Assembly (NCBI GenBank): GCA_009693435.1
Contig: SHXF01000021.1
Coordinates: 1 to 51,385 of the forward strand
Direction: 5' to 3'
Origin: Betaproteobacteria bacterium
Lineage (GTDB): Bacteria > Pseudomonadota > Gammaproteobacteria > Burkholderiales > SG8-39
DNA length: 51,385 nt
Position numbers and translations under genes: made by a program. Positions 25,094-33,664 of this stretch are shown one piece after another. The notes beneath the pieces are model-generated. The model saw nothing but the letters and a program-made list of their open reading frames with translations, made no database searches and was not told the origin of the DNA. Positions within the stretch are counted from its first letter, which is position 1. Every line of letters starts with the position of its first letter.

Positions 25094-26062
25094 ATGTCGT
25101 TCTGTATTCGCATTATTGCCACCCTCGCATGGACACTCGCATTTGGTTCGGCGCAGGCGCAGACGTTTCCCACAAAACCCGTGCATCTGATTGTCCCGTA
25201 TGCCGCTGGCGGCGGTGCCGACGCGCTCGCCCGGGCAACTGCGCTAGGCCTTTCCCCGGTATGGGGACAGCAGGTCATTGTTGAAAACAGACCGGGCGCC
25301 AATCAGTCCATTGGCGCCGAGTACGTGGCGAAGTCCGCGGCAGACGGTTACACACTGCTGCTGATTGAGACCAGCCTGGTAATCAATCCGAATCTGTACG
25401 CCAAACTGGCCTATGATCCTTTTCGGGATTTCGTGCCGATTACCGGGCTGGCTGGCTGGAGCCAACTGCTGGTGGTAAACCATTCCTTGCCGGTAAAGAA
25501 CTTAAGCGATCTGATCGCACTGGCCCAAGCAAAGCCGGGTCAGCTGAGTTATGCCTCCCCGGGCGCCGGCTCGATACCGCATCTGGCTATGGAACTGCTT
25601 CAGGCCATGAGTGGGTCCCGACTTATCCATATTCCATACAAGGGCGGTGGGCCTGCCATGACCGACGTCGCTGGAGGCCATGTGCCGATGATGTTTGGGA
25701 CGATCGCGGTTGTGCATTCGCCATGGAAGGCGGGCAAAGTGAAAATGATCGTCGTCGCCAGCAGCAAACGAATGACTCAATTTCCGGAGGTCCCGACATC
25801 CGCTGAAGCCGGACTGCCGGGTTTCGAGGCGAATGCCTGGTTCGGTCTAGCCGCTCCGGCCGGGACGCCGCACGACATAGTCATGCGCATCAGTGCCGAT
25901 GTGCAAAAGGTGTACGCGGATGCAGCGTTTCGCGACAAAAATCTGGTTCCGCAGGCTTATGAATCCATTGCCAGTTCTCCCGAGCAGTTTGCCAATTACA
26001 TGCGGTCGGAAGCGCAGAGATGGGGCAGGGTTGTGCGCGACGCGAAAGTCAAGCTCGACTGA
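25094..26062 (+). CDS. Bug-family tripartite tricarboxylate transporter substrate-binding protein
   Basis: A 322-residue receptor with signal peptide MSFCIRIIATLAWTLAFGSA (cleavage near AQAQ) and mature opening TFPTKPVHLIVPYAAGGGAD; later IPYKGGGPAMTDVAGGHVPM. AGGAG lies 8 bases before ATG 25094; an ATG at 25079 is upstream of that site, so 25094 is preferred. It is the third of four intact Bug genes in 6.5 kb. Confidence 0.92.
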   Translation: MSFCIRIIATLAWTLAFGSAQAQTFPTKPVHLIVPYAAGGGADALARATALGLSPVWGQQVIVENRPGANQSIGAEYVAKSAADGYTLLLIETSLVINPNLYAKLAYDPFRDFVPITGLAGWSQLLVVNHSLPVKNLSDLIALAQAKPGQLSYASPGAGSIPHLAMELLQAMSGSRLIHIPYKGGGPAMTDVAGGHVPMMFGTIAVVHSPWKAGKVKMIVVASSKRMTQFPEVPTSAEAGLPGFEANAWFGLAAPAGTPHDIVMRISADVQKVYADAAFRDKNLVPQAYESIASSPEQFANYMRSEAQRWGRVVRDAKVKLD

Positions 26063-26267
26063 GGCCGCCGCGCACGCAGTTATTCCCCGAGGGCCTTCCA
26101 GACAACGGTCAGCCTGACAGGCTCGATTGCAATCCGCTCCAAACTGAGAGTCGGGCAAGGTGCGTGGCCAAGGACTTTTTCCTATATTCCGCGGCTTGTC
26201 GGGCGCGATAGCGGCAAAGCAGGTGCGCCGTAGACGTTAATTCAGAATGTTCAGGAGAAAGCGCGTC

Positions 26268-27245
26268 ATGAGCACAGGCAGTTTGATCGCACGCAGTGTT
26301 TTTGGATTCGCGGTTGCACTGGCGTGGGCCGCTGCAAACGCGCAGGAGTTTCCTGCGAAGCCGATCAGAATCGTCGTGCCGTATGCCGCGGGCGGTCTGG
26401 CGGATACGATGACGCGCATCGTCGCGCACCGCATGGCCGAGACACTGGGCCAGCAGGTGCTGGTCGACAATCGTGGCGGTGGCGGAGGCATACCCGGCAC
26501 CGACGCGGTGGCGAAAGCACCCGCGGACGGCTACACCCTGCTGCTCGGGGACACCGGACCGCTCGCCATCAATCTGGCGATGTATCCCAGATTGCCCTAC
26601 GATCCTTTGAAGGACTTCGCGCCGGTGAGCCTGGTGGGCACGTCGTCGGTGTTCCTGATCGCGCACGAGTCGGTGCCGGTGTCGAACTTTGCGCAACTGG
26701 TGACGCTGGCCAAGTCCAGGCCGGGCCAACTCAACTACGGTTCGGCCGGCACCGGCAGCCTTCACCATCTCAACATGGAGGTGGTGAAGTCGGCGCTCGG
26801 CCTGGACATCGTCCACGTGCCTTACAAGGGTACCGGCCAGATGGTCCCTGCTCTGATAGGCGGCCAGGTATCCATAGGGTTCGCCTCGCTGCCCTCTATC
26901 GCAGCGCAGATCAAGGCGGGTCGGATAAAACTGCTCGCGATCAACGTGCGTAAGCGTTCGCCGCGCGCGCCGGATGTGCCGACACTGGCGGAACTCGGGA
27001 TCCCGGGCTACGACTACCCGGGGCAAAATGGTTTCCTCGCGCCAGCGGGCACACCGCCCGCGGTTATCGCGAAACTGGCCGCCGAAGTCGCCAAGGCGGT
27101 GCATCATCCCGACACAGTGCGGCGTTTCGATGAAATCGGACTCGAACCCGTAGGCGGCACGCCCGAGGCTTATGCGGCGGAACTGCGCAGCGATATCGAA
27201 AAATTCGCGAAGGCCGTCAAGATTTCCGGCGCGAAAGCCGAGTAG
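26268..27245 (+). CDS. Bug-family tripartite tricarboxylate transporter substrate-binding protein
   Basis: A 325-residue receptor: signal peptide near residues 1-25 (AWAAANAQ), then EFPAKPIRIVVPYAAGGLAD, VPYKGTGQMVPALIGGQVSI and a normal C-terminus. AGGAG lies 10 bases before ATG 26268; ATG 26247 has no site. It is 205 bases after the previous Bug gene and convergent with the second liv operon. Confidence 0.92.
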   Translation: MSTGSLIARSVFGFAVALAWAAANAQEFPAKPIRIVVPYAAGGLADTMTRIVAHRMAETLGQQVLVDNRGGGGGIPGTDAVAKAPADGYTLLLGDTGPLAINLAMYPRLPYDPLKDFAPVSLVGTSSVFLIAHESVPVSNFAQLVTLAKSRPGQLNYGSAGTGSLHHLNMEVVKSALGLDIVHVPYKGTGQMVPALIGGQVSIGFASLPSIAAQIKAGRIKLLAINVRKRSPRAPDVPTLAELGIPGYDYPGQNGFLAPAGTPPAVIAKLAAEVAKAVHHPDTVRRFDEIGLEPVGGTPEAYAAELRSDIEKFAKAVKISGAKAE

Positions 27246-27291
27246 CGGAGGTCGTTACGGCTGACTGGCCGGCACTCTCAGGCGGTTACCA

Positions 27292-27999
27292 CTACAGTTC
27301 GCCGAGATAGGCCTTTTTGACGCGCTCGTCGTTCGCAAGGTTCGCACCTTCGAGCACGAGGCGCCCCGACTCCATTACGTAGCCGCGCGAGGCGAGGGTA
27401 AGCGCGGCTTTCGCATTCTGCTCCACCAGCAGCACGCCCACGCCTTCGCTCGCCAACGTGGCGAGTGAGCGGAAGATTTCCAAGCTGATCAGCGGGGCAA
27501 GCCCCAGCGACGGTTCGTCCAGCAGCAACAAGCGAGGTTGCATCATCAGCGCCCTGCCGATCACCAGCATTTGCTGTTCGCCGCCCGACAGGGTTCCTGC
27601 GACCTGGTTGAGGCGGTCATTGAGCACAGGGAAACGCGCCAGCACGCGCTCGGTATCCCGATCGAGTGCTCTACCCTGCGGCCGGGCGTAGGCGCCCAAC
27701 CTCAGGTTTTCGCCCACCGTCAGGTGCTTCAGCGTGGCGCGGCCTTCTGACACGTAGCCAATACCCAGATTGGCGATGCGGTGCGTCGCCATGCCGTTCA
27801 GGCGCTTGCCGTCGAAGTCGATTTCGCCGCCCTGTATCGGAACAATGCTCATCAGCGCTTTCATGAGCGTGCTCTTGCCTGCGCCATTGGCCCCGACCAG
27901 GGACACGATTTCACCGGCCGAGACACTGAGCGATACCTCCAGAACGGCGCGGACCTTGCCGTACGCGACGGACAATGAACGAACCTCTAGGAGGCCCAT
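27292..27999 (-). CDS. livF: ABC transporter ATPase LivF (second system)
   Basis: A 235-residue ABC ATPase: Walker A GANGAGKST, signature LSGGEQQM, Walker B LLLLDEPSLGLAP and VEQNAKAAL in the switch region, all classic LivF. Its start at 27999 overlaps the livG end by 13 bases. It is the last gene of a livHMGF set and closes it with a TAG stop; the next gene is convergent. Confidence 0.94.
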   Translation of the reverse strand: MGLLEVRSLSVAYGKVRAVLEVSLSVSAGEIVSLVGANGAGKSTLMKALMSIVPIQGGEIDFDGKRLNGMATHRIANLGIGYVSEGRATLKHLTVGENLRLGAYARPQGRALDRDTERVLARFPVLNDRLNQVAGTLSGGEQQMLVIGRALMMQPRLLLLDEPSLGLAPLISLEIFRSLATLASEGVGVLLVEQNAKAALTLASRGYVMESGRLVLEGANLANDERVKKAYLGEL

Positions 28000-28757
28000 C
28001 CCTCATTTCCCAGATAAGCACTGATGACCTGCGGATGCTGGCGGATCTCCTCCGGAGTGCCCTGTGCGAGCAGCGTTCCCATCGTGAGGACGGTCACTTT
28101 GTGCGATACCGCCATCACCAGCCGCATGTGATGTTCGACGAGCAGCACCGTCGTGCCCTGCTCGCGGATCAAGCGTATCAACTGCATCAACCCTTCCACC
28201 TCGGCGGGGTTCATGCCCGCCGCAGGCTCATCGAGCATCAGCAGGATGGGATCGCTCGCCAACGCACGCGCAATTTCCACACGGCGCTGCTCGACCATGG
28301 TCAGGTCGTCGACGCTGGTCTCGCGGCGATGCGCGAGGCCGACAATTTCCAGCAACTCGTCCACCCGAACCCGTGACGCGCGCTCTGAAGAAGTGTGGCG
28401 AAAAGGCAGGGCAAGGATGGCGGCGAGGAAACCGCCCCGGATACGCGCATGGCGGCCGACCAGTACGTTCTCGCTTACCGACATGGTGCGAAACAGGCGC
28501 ACATGCTGGAAATTGCGCGCAATGCCCATCTCCAGAATCTGGTCAGCGCGGCGCCCGGTGTACTCGACGTCGCAAAACCACATGCGCCCCGCTGTGGGCG
28601 GAAGCACCCCGCTGATGAGATTGAGCAAGGTGGTTTTGCCCGCCCCGTTGGGACCGATCAACGAATGGATACTGCCCGCCGCCACCTCGAAGCTGATACC
28701 GGCCACCGCCTCATAACCGCCGAAGCGTTTTCGCACATCGGCGACTCTGAGCAGCAT
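27987..28757 (-). CDS. livG: ABC transporter ATPase LivG (second system)
   Basis: A 256-residue ABC ATPase: Walker A GPNGAGKTT, LivG-type GIARNFQHVRLFRTMSVSEN, signature region LTMVEQRRVEIARAL, Walker B LLMLDEPAAGMNP and VEHHMRLVM. The signature reads TMVEQRR rather than SGGQ, an accepted LivG variation. ATG at 28757 begins the conserved domain directly; the frame extends much further upstream, but only as a shadow of livM. The gap to livM is 62 bases. Confidence 0.93.
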   Translation of the reverse strand: MLLRVADVRKRFGGYEAVAGISFEVAAGSIHSLIGPNGAGKTTLLNLISGVLPPTAGRMWFCDVEYTGRRADQILEMGIARNFQHVRLFRTMSVSENVLVGRHARIRGGFLAAILALPFRHTSSERASRVRVDELLEIVGLAHRRETSVDDLTMVEQRRVEIARALASDPILLMLDEPAAGMNPAEVEGLMQLIRLIREQGTTVLLVEHHMRLVMAVSHKVTVLTMGTLLAQGTPEEIRQHPQVISAYLGNEGWAS

Positions 28758-28819
28758 GTCAGCCGGCCGCACCTCAGATACCGATGCCCGAGCCGTAGCG
28801 CATCTGCGCGACAGGCACG

Positions 28820-29635
28820 TCAGCCACCCTTGAGCCGGCGGGGCGCTATCAGGCCGTCCGGGCGCCAGAGGGCCGCGATCACCAGAAGCGCGCCAAAGAA
28901 GGTCATGCGCCATTCCTGTATGAAGCGCAGAAATTCCGGAAGGAGTGTAACGAAGGCCGCGCCTACTATGGGGCCCAGCACGGTAGAGAATCCGCCCAGC
29001 ACGACGAACAGGAAGGCTTCGGCGGAGCGTACGAAACCGAACTGCGCCGGTTCGATAAACAGCGCGTAGTGGGCGTAGAACCCGCCTGCGATACCCGCGA
29101 TGAAGGCGCCCACCGCGAACGACATCAATTTGATGTAGACGAGGTGGATGCCCATGGCTTCGGCAGCGCCTTCGTCTTCGTGTACGGCTATCATCGCCCG
29201 GCCCACTCTGGAACGGCGCAGTTGCACAGCCAGCAGTATGGCAAGCGCACAGGAAACGACGAGACCCGCCAGCGTGGTAAGCGGTTTGATCCCCGTCATG
29301 CCTGATGGCCCACCGGTGGGCTCGAAGTTGAGAAAGAAGATCCGCACGATCTCCCCGAACCCCATGGTGAGGATAATCAAGTAGATGCCGCGGATGCGCA
29401 GCGCCGGGAATCCCACCATTAGCCCTGAGAGCGCCGCGGCCAGTCCGCCCGCAAGCAACGCCAAGGGAAAGGCGACGCCGGCTTTGGACGCGAGATAGGC
29501 GCACACATAGGCGCCGATCGCCATGAAGCCGCCATGTCCGAGCGAAATCTGGCCGGCGGCCATGGGGAGGTAGAGGCTGATGCCCAGCAGGATGTTGATC
29601 GCCAGCACGATGGCAACCGACTCGTAGTAGCTCAC
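28820..29635 (-). CDS. livM: ABC transporter permease LivM (second system)
   Basis: A 271-residue permease with about eight membrane segments: GQISLGHGGFMAIGAYVCAY, FPALRIRGIYLIILTMGFGE, the cytoplasmic loop IAVHEDEGAAEAMGIHLV and VVLGGFSTVLGPIVGAAFV. A GTG start at 29635 overlaps the livH stop (GTGA), which supports it over longer frames. It is somewhat shorter than the LivM of the first operon. Confidence 0.92.
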   Translation of the reverse strand: MSYYESVAIVLAINILLGISLYLPMAAGQISLGHGGFMAIGAYVCAYLASKAGVAFPLALLAGGLAAALSGLMVGFPALRIRGIYLIILTMGFGEIVRIFFLNFEPTGGPSGMTGIKPLTTLAGLVVSCALAILLAVQLRRSRVGRAMIAVHEDEGAAEAMGIHLVYIKLMSFAVGAFIAGIAGGFYAHYALFIEPAQFGFVRSAEAFLFVVLGGFSTVLGPIVGAAFVTLLPEFLRFIQEWRMTFFGALLVIAALWRPDGLIAPRRLKGG

Positions 29636-30516
29636 GAGCGGTTCTCGACATGGTACGAGGACCCGAACAATCCCTGCGGCCGCCACATGATGATCGCTAT
29701 CATCAGGGCGAATGAGAAGGCATCGCGATAGGAGGAGGCCAGGTAGGCGACCGACATTACTTCGACCGCGCCCAGGAGCAGTCCGCCGAGCATCGCACCG
29801 TAGATATTGCCGAGCCCGCCTATCAGCATCACCGCCATTCCCTTGATGCCCATATCTATGCCGATGAAGGGCGAAATAGAATTGAACGAAAGCCCGAGCA
29901 GCACGCCCGCCACGCCACCCAGGGCCGATGCCACCGCAAATGTGAAAAGGATGACATTGTCGGGATTGATGCCCAGCGTCGCTGCAGTTACCGGATTTTC
30001 GGAAACCGCACGCATCGCCATGCCGAAGCGAGTGTGCGTGACCAGAATGTGCAGGCCATACATACATACCAGGGATACCGCCAGGATGAATATCTGGATG
30101 CTGGATACTTGCACCGGACCCAGTTGCCAGACCGCGGGTGCTTCAGCATGGGGAAAGCCGGTCGGCTCGGCGCCGAAAATCTTGGTGGCAATTTCCTGAA
30201 GTATCAGGGCCACGCCTATGGTGCTCACCATAGGCGCGAGGAAGTGTCCGCCGGTGTGACGGATCCTGCGGAAAGCGGCGAACTCCAGGACCATGCCCAG
30301 GACTGCACTGCCCGCAGCCGCGATGAAAATCGCCACGATGGGCGGCACATTGAACCAGAGAACCGACTGAAGGCCGATGAATGCGCCTATCATGAACACC
30401 TCGCCGTGAGCGAGGTGGACCAGTTTCAGCACGCCGAATACCAGCGAGTAACCGATTGCCACCAGGGAATAAGCGGCCCCGAGCATCAGGCCGTTGATCA
30501 GTTGCTGCAGGAGCAC
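29632..30516 (-). CDS. livH: ABC transporter permease LivH (second system)
   Basis: A 294-residue permease opening LLQQLINGLMLGAAYSLVAI with VFGVLKLVHLAHGEVFM, MRAVSENPVTAATLGINP and VMLIGGLGNIYGAMLGG. The start is GTG at 30516 with a weak purine-rich site. It leads livHMGF, but no livK precedes it; a short frame (30533-30763) lies 16 bases upstream. The binding protein may be one of the orphan LivK proteins elsewhere in the window. Confidence 0.92.
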   Translation of the reverse strand: MLLQQLINGLMLGAAYSLVAIGYSLVFGVLKLVHLAHGEVFMIGAFIGLQSVLWFNVPPIVAIFIAAAGSAVLGMVLEFAAFRRIRHTGGHFLAPMVSTIGVALILQEIATKIFGAEPTGFPHAEAPAVWQLGPVQVSSIQIFILAVSLVCMYGLHILVTHTRFGMAMRAVSENPVTAATLGINPDNVILFTFAVASALGGVAGVLLGLSFNSISPFIGIDMGIKGMAVMLIGGLGNIYGAMLGGLLLGAVEVMSVAYLASSYRDAFSFALMIAIIMWRPQGLFGSSYHVENRS

Positions 30517-30532
30517 GCTGCCACCGAGTCCG

Positions 30533-30763
30533 TCAGCGCATGGAATTGCAATTGGGGTTCTTTACCACGAGGAGATGCGTACTACGAAGTGCCTCGCCAT
30601 TGGCGTTGCAGGTCAGCTGGCCGGTGATGGGGACCAGGTGATTGTCAAGCGAGCCGAGGATTTCGGTGGTCTTTTCGCGATCGAACGGCAGATCGGTATG
30701 CGCGCCTGTGACTTTCCGCGAAATGCTGCAACGGCGCACCACGAACAGCGACTTGTCCATCAT
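30533..30763 (-). CDS. Short unassigned frame just upstream of livH
   Basis: A frame of 76 residues (MMDKSLFVVRRCS... ending NCNSMR) in the same direction as livH, 16 bases ahead of it. Codon use looks coding-like, and the stretch FDREKTTEILGSLDN followed by PITGQLTCNANGEALR vaguely resembles the end of LivK-type proteins (a DANGE-like turn and a final LVVKN strand). It could be a remnant of a lost livK, a small protein, or chance. GGTG is the only upstream hint of a ribosome site. Confidence 0.3.
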   Translation of the reverse strand: MMDKSLFVVRRCSISRKVTGAHTDLPFDREKTTEILGSLDNHLVPITGQLTCNANGEALRSTHLLVVKNPNCNSMR

Positions 30764-31398
30764 CGCTGCCGGGGCACCTGGCGTGAGACCGTTCCCGGTG
30801 CGAAACCCGGCCACCCGCTTGCTGACCGCCGGGTTTTCGCTTTCCGGGTGGAAGTTACTTCCCGGCATGGCGCCATCTCGGATTCGCCGCCGGAGGACAT
30901 CCTGCTTGCGCGCGGCGTAAGCACGCCCACGATGACGCCGGCGACGGCATCGCCCGGCGGAATTGAGGGCAGCCGCGCGGCAGGTATTTTCCTGCAGTTC
31001 ATGTATTCTTCGAGATCGCGGTTAGCCGTGAGCCGGAAGATCAAGCCGGCCGTTCGAATGTGCGTACCGCCTGCAACAAATGCGCATGACCCGGGAGGCT
31101 TTCGATTGAACTTCGTCATGATCGGTGCTGGCTCCCCATATGCCCGGAATGTCTTCTCAAACATATGAAAAAAGCTTAGCACGTGGGTATAAAGCCTACA
31201 AGAGAACTGCCGACAGAGAACTCCCGACATCGTGTCGAGCGTCGTATTGACAGGAAGCCTGCAAGTAACAATAAAGCGTACCATCTTTTTATAAGTAGCG
31301 ATTTTCATTTTCTTTGACCGTCGATCCGTGGAACCCGCTGCCGCAGGCGGTTCGAACCGCCGCGGTGCGGCCAGCATTGGGCGCATGAGGAGCACGCT
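30764..31398. other. Gap of about 630 bases without a recognised gene
   Basis: Frames on both strands cross this stretch without family features. It holds a hairpin (30800-30840). The section next to the Rieske gene (from about 31150) is clearly more AT-rich than its surroundings (for example TCAAACATATGAAAAAAGC), fitting a promoter zone or foreign DNA. Confidence 0.5.
30800..30840. terminator. Terminator-like hairpin
   Basis: GCGAAACCCGG (30800-30810) pairs with CCGGGTTTTCGC (30829-30840), with one bulged base and an 18-base loop. The AAACCCGG/CCGGGTTTT form is typical of intrinsic terminators in GC-rich proteobacteria. Direction is unclear because no intact gene ends beside it. Confidence 0.45.
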
Positions 31399-32586
31399 AT
31401 GAGTGCATCGGATTTGCGGGAGGAGATTCCGGCACTCGGAATCAAGGAGTACTGGTACCCCGCCCTTCGGGACAGCAAGGTGGGAACCAAGCCGGTCGGC
31501 CTCAAGATCATGGGCGAGGATCTGGTTTTCTTTCGCGGCGAATCCGGCGAAGTGGCAGCACTCGCCAATGGCTGTCCGCACCGCGGCGGATCGCTGATGC
31601 ACGGCGACTGCCACTACGCGGGCACCGTCGCATGTCCTTATCACGGTTGGGTGTTCAACGAGGAGGGCGAGTGCCTGGCAGTGCTCTCAGAGGGCCCCGG
31701 ATCGCCGATTCCCGGGACGGCGCGCGCGCGCAAGTTTCCGACCCGTACCGTGCGCGGCATGGTGTTTATCTGGATGGGCGAGGGCAAACCGGTCGCAATC
31801 GAGGAAGACATTCCCCCGGAGTTCTTCGAGGGTGAGGAAACCATGGTGTTTACGGTAGAGCGGCAATGGCCGGTGAATTGGCGGGTTGCCCTAGAGAACT
31901 CGCTGGATTCCCATGTCATGTATGTGCATCGGGATTCGTTCCTGCAACTGAAGGAACCGGTCCTGCAGTTCGGTCACGTTGGTAACCGCGTGCGCACAGT
32001 CAATGACAAGGCTTGCATCGGCTACATGACCGAACCACCCAGTCCCAAGCGCGACTTCTACCCGAAGCTGAATCGCGAGTGGCCGAAGACCGAATACCGC
32101 AAGCTATGGCTATGGTTGTTCGGCTGGCGAGCGCACTGGAACGAATTTCCACCTTTCAATCGGAACGAAGAGTGGGACATGCACACCATCATCGATGGCA
32201 AGCGCGCCAGAGCCGGCGGGCACCACCTGCCCAGCATGTTCCGCTTCGACTATGGCACCCACATGTATACCCGCTGCTGCGTGCCGGTCGATGAGAAAAA
32301 TACCCGCATCGTCTATTATCATGCGGCGCGCAGCCAGACTGCCTTCGGACGAATGTTGCACACGGCGTATTTCAAGCTGATCTATTCCTGGCTGATGCAC
32401 GACAACTTCTCGCAGCAGGATTACAAGGTGATGGGGCCGCAGCGCTACGACCTGCCTGAAATCCTGTCAGCTACGGATTCGGAAGTCGTGGCCTGGCGGC
32501 GCCTCCTGCTGAAGGCGCGCGAAGGACCGGGCAAGAAGCGCGAGGCGCCCGATCGGCCGGTGATGAAAATCGCCTCCTTCAACTAG
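31399..32586 (+). CDS. Rieske 2Fe-2S aromatic ring-hydroxylating oxygenase (module A)
   Basis: A 395-residue oxygenase. Rieske ligands are Cys59-Pro-His61 (CPHRGG) and Cys79-x-x-His82 (CPYHGW). The mononuclear iron motif is NSLDSHVMYVH with Asp170, His172 and His177. GAGGAG precedes the ATG. It is strikingly like the protein at 43278-44477: most blocks are the same, such as KEYWYPAL, the whole Rieske section and LSATDSEVVAWRRLLL. It is followed after 19 bases by a LigB-type gene, the same order as in the second copy. The expected reaction is hydroxylation or O-/N-dealkylation of an aromatic acid. The reductase partner is not in the window. Confidence 0.93.
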   Translation: MSASDLREEIPALGIKEYWYPALRDSKVGTKPVGLKIMGEDLVFFRGESGEVAALANGCPHRGGSLMHGDCHYAGTVACPYHGWVFNEEGECLAVLSEGPGSPIPGTARARKFPTRTVRGMVFIWMGEGKPVAIEEDIPPEFFEGEETMVFTVERQWPVNWRVALENSLDSHVMYVHRDSFLQLKEPVLQFGHVGNRVRTVNDKACIGYMTEPPSPKRDFYPKLNREWPKTEYRKLWLWLFGWRAHWNEFPPFNRNEEWDMHTIIDGKRARAGGHHLPSMFRFDYGTHMYTRCCVPVDEKNTRIVYYHAARSQTAFGRMLHTAYFKLIYSWLMHDNFSQQDYKVMGPQRYDLPEILSATDSEVVAWRRLLLKAREGPGKKREAPDRPVMKIASFN

Positions 32587-32605
32587 CACGCAGAGGAGCA
32601 AGACC

Positions 32606-33664
32606 ATGGCCGAAATCCTGGGACTGGGCCTGACGCACTATCCGGGTCTGTTCATGAAGGAACAGGATGCGAGCATATTTCTGCGCAATACGCTGGCCAA
32701 GGGCGGTGTGCCGAAGGAACTGCAGGATCCTGCAAACTGGCCGGAGCAGATGCGGCGCGAGTGGTCCGACGACTTCGGCGCGCGTGCCGCCATTGCGCAC
32801 CGGGAACGCGGCTTCGCTGCAATGCGCAAGATGCGCAATGCAATCGACGACTTCGAACCCGACCTGCTGCTCATCTGGGGCGACGACCAGTACGAGAATT
32901 TCATTGAGGACATCGTCCCGCCGTTCTGCGTCTACATTCTGGACGAGATTGAATCGCGCCCCTACTGGGAGCAGGAGCCGAAACAGTTCCGCGGCAACAT
33001 CTGGAACGACCCGGAGGACAAGGTGTTCCACCACCGCGGTCACCCGGATGCGGCGCGGCTGCTGGTGAACGGAATGAACGACCGGGGCATCGATGTTCCG
33101 TATGCTTACCGGCTGCGCTACAAGCGCGGCCTCGCACACGCTTTCATCAACACGCTGATGTACCTGGACGCCGACCGCAGGGGCTTCGATTTTCCCGTTA
33201 TTCCGTTTCATGTGAATTGTTACGGGGGCGAGGTGATTCGCCGCCGCGGCGGCATGCTGGACGCCGCCGAGGTATCGGGCGAGCCGGATCCGGGCTCCCC
33301 TTCGGCCAGGAGTTGCTTCGAAATCGGACGCGCTGTCGCGCGGATATTTCAGGACTCAAGGTACCGTGTTGCACTGATCGCCTCATCCAGCTGGTCGCAT
33401 GCGTTCCTTACCAAGAAGACGCACTACCTGTACCCGGACCACGAGAGCGATCGCAAGCGCCTGTCGGAACTCAAGTCGAACAACTTCGCCGTCTGGGGCG
33501 ACCTGGACAAGGAGACCATCGATTCCGCCGGTCACCACGAGTTTCTGAACTGGGTGTGTCTCGCCGGCGCAATGACAGAGATCAAGCGCAACGTCGAAGT
33601 GCTCGATTACGTCGAGACTTACGTGCTGAATTCGAACAAGTGCTACGCGATGTTTCCGGCATGA
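32606..33664 (+). CDS. LigB-type class III extradiol dioxygenase-like protein (module A)
   Basis: A 352-residue LigB-fold protein. His11 (GLTHYPGLF) fits the first iron ligand of LigB (His12). His265 (SSWSHAF) fits the catalytic base, and Glu312 (HEFLNWVCLAGAM) fits the third ligand (Glu242). The second ligand (His61 of LigB, in a DH motif) is replaced by GDDQYENF at residues 92-99, with Gln95. Whether this still binds iron is unclear. PFHVNCYGG at 200 matches the family P-x-x-N turn. The start at 32606 follows GAGGAG. The ATGA at 33661 overlaps the next gene. Ring cleavage of a catechol-like product of the Rieske enzyme is the natural guess. Confidence 0.85.
   Translation: MAEILGLGLTHYPGLFMKEQDASIFLRNTLAKGGVPKELQDPANWPEQMRREWSDDFGARAAIAHRERGFAAMRKMRNAIDDFEPDLLLIWGDDQYENFIEDIVPPFCVYILDEIESRPYWEQEPKQFRGNIWNDPEDKVFHHRGHPDAARLLVNGMNDRGIDVPYAYRLRYKRGLAHAFINTLMYLDADRRGFDFPVIPFHVNCYGGEVIRRRGGMLDAAEVSGEPDPGSPSARSCFEIGRAVARIFQDSRYRVALIASSSWSHAFLTKKTHYLYPDHESDRKRLSELKSNNFAVWGDLDKETIDSAGHHEFLNWVCLAGAMTEIKRNVEVLDYVETYVLNSNKCYAMFPA

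Noticed and set aside
30760..31644. 294-residue minus-strand frame upstream of livH
   Set aside because: Its N-terminal third is antisense to the Rieske gene and the rest matches no family; no ribosome site. It is not a livK.
33217..33660. N-terminal extension of the M20-like frame over the LigB-type gene
   Set aside because: The added sequence is an out-of-frame shadow of the LigB-type gene; the ATG at 33661 with a 4-bp overlap is the natural start.
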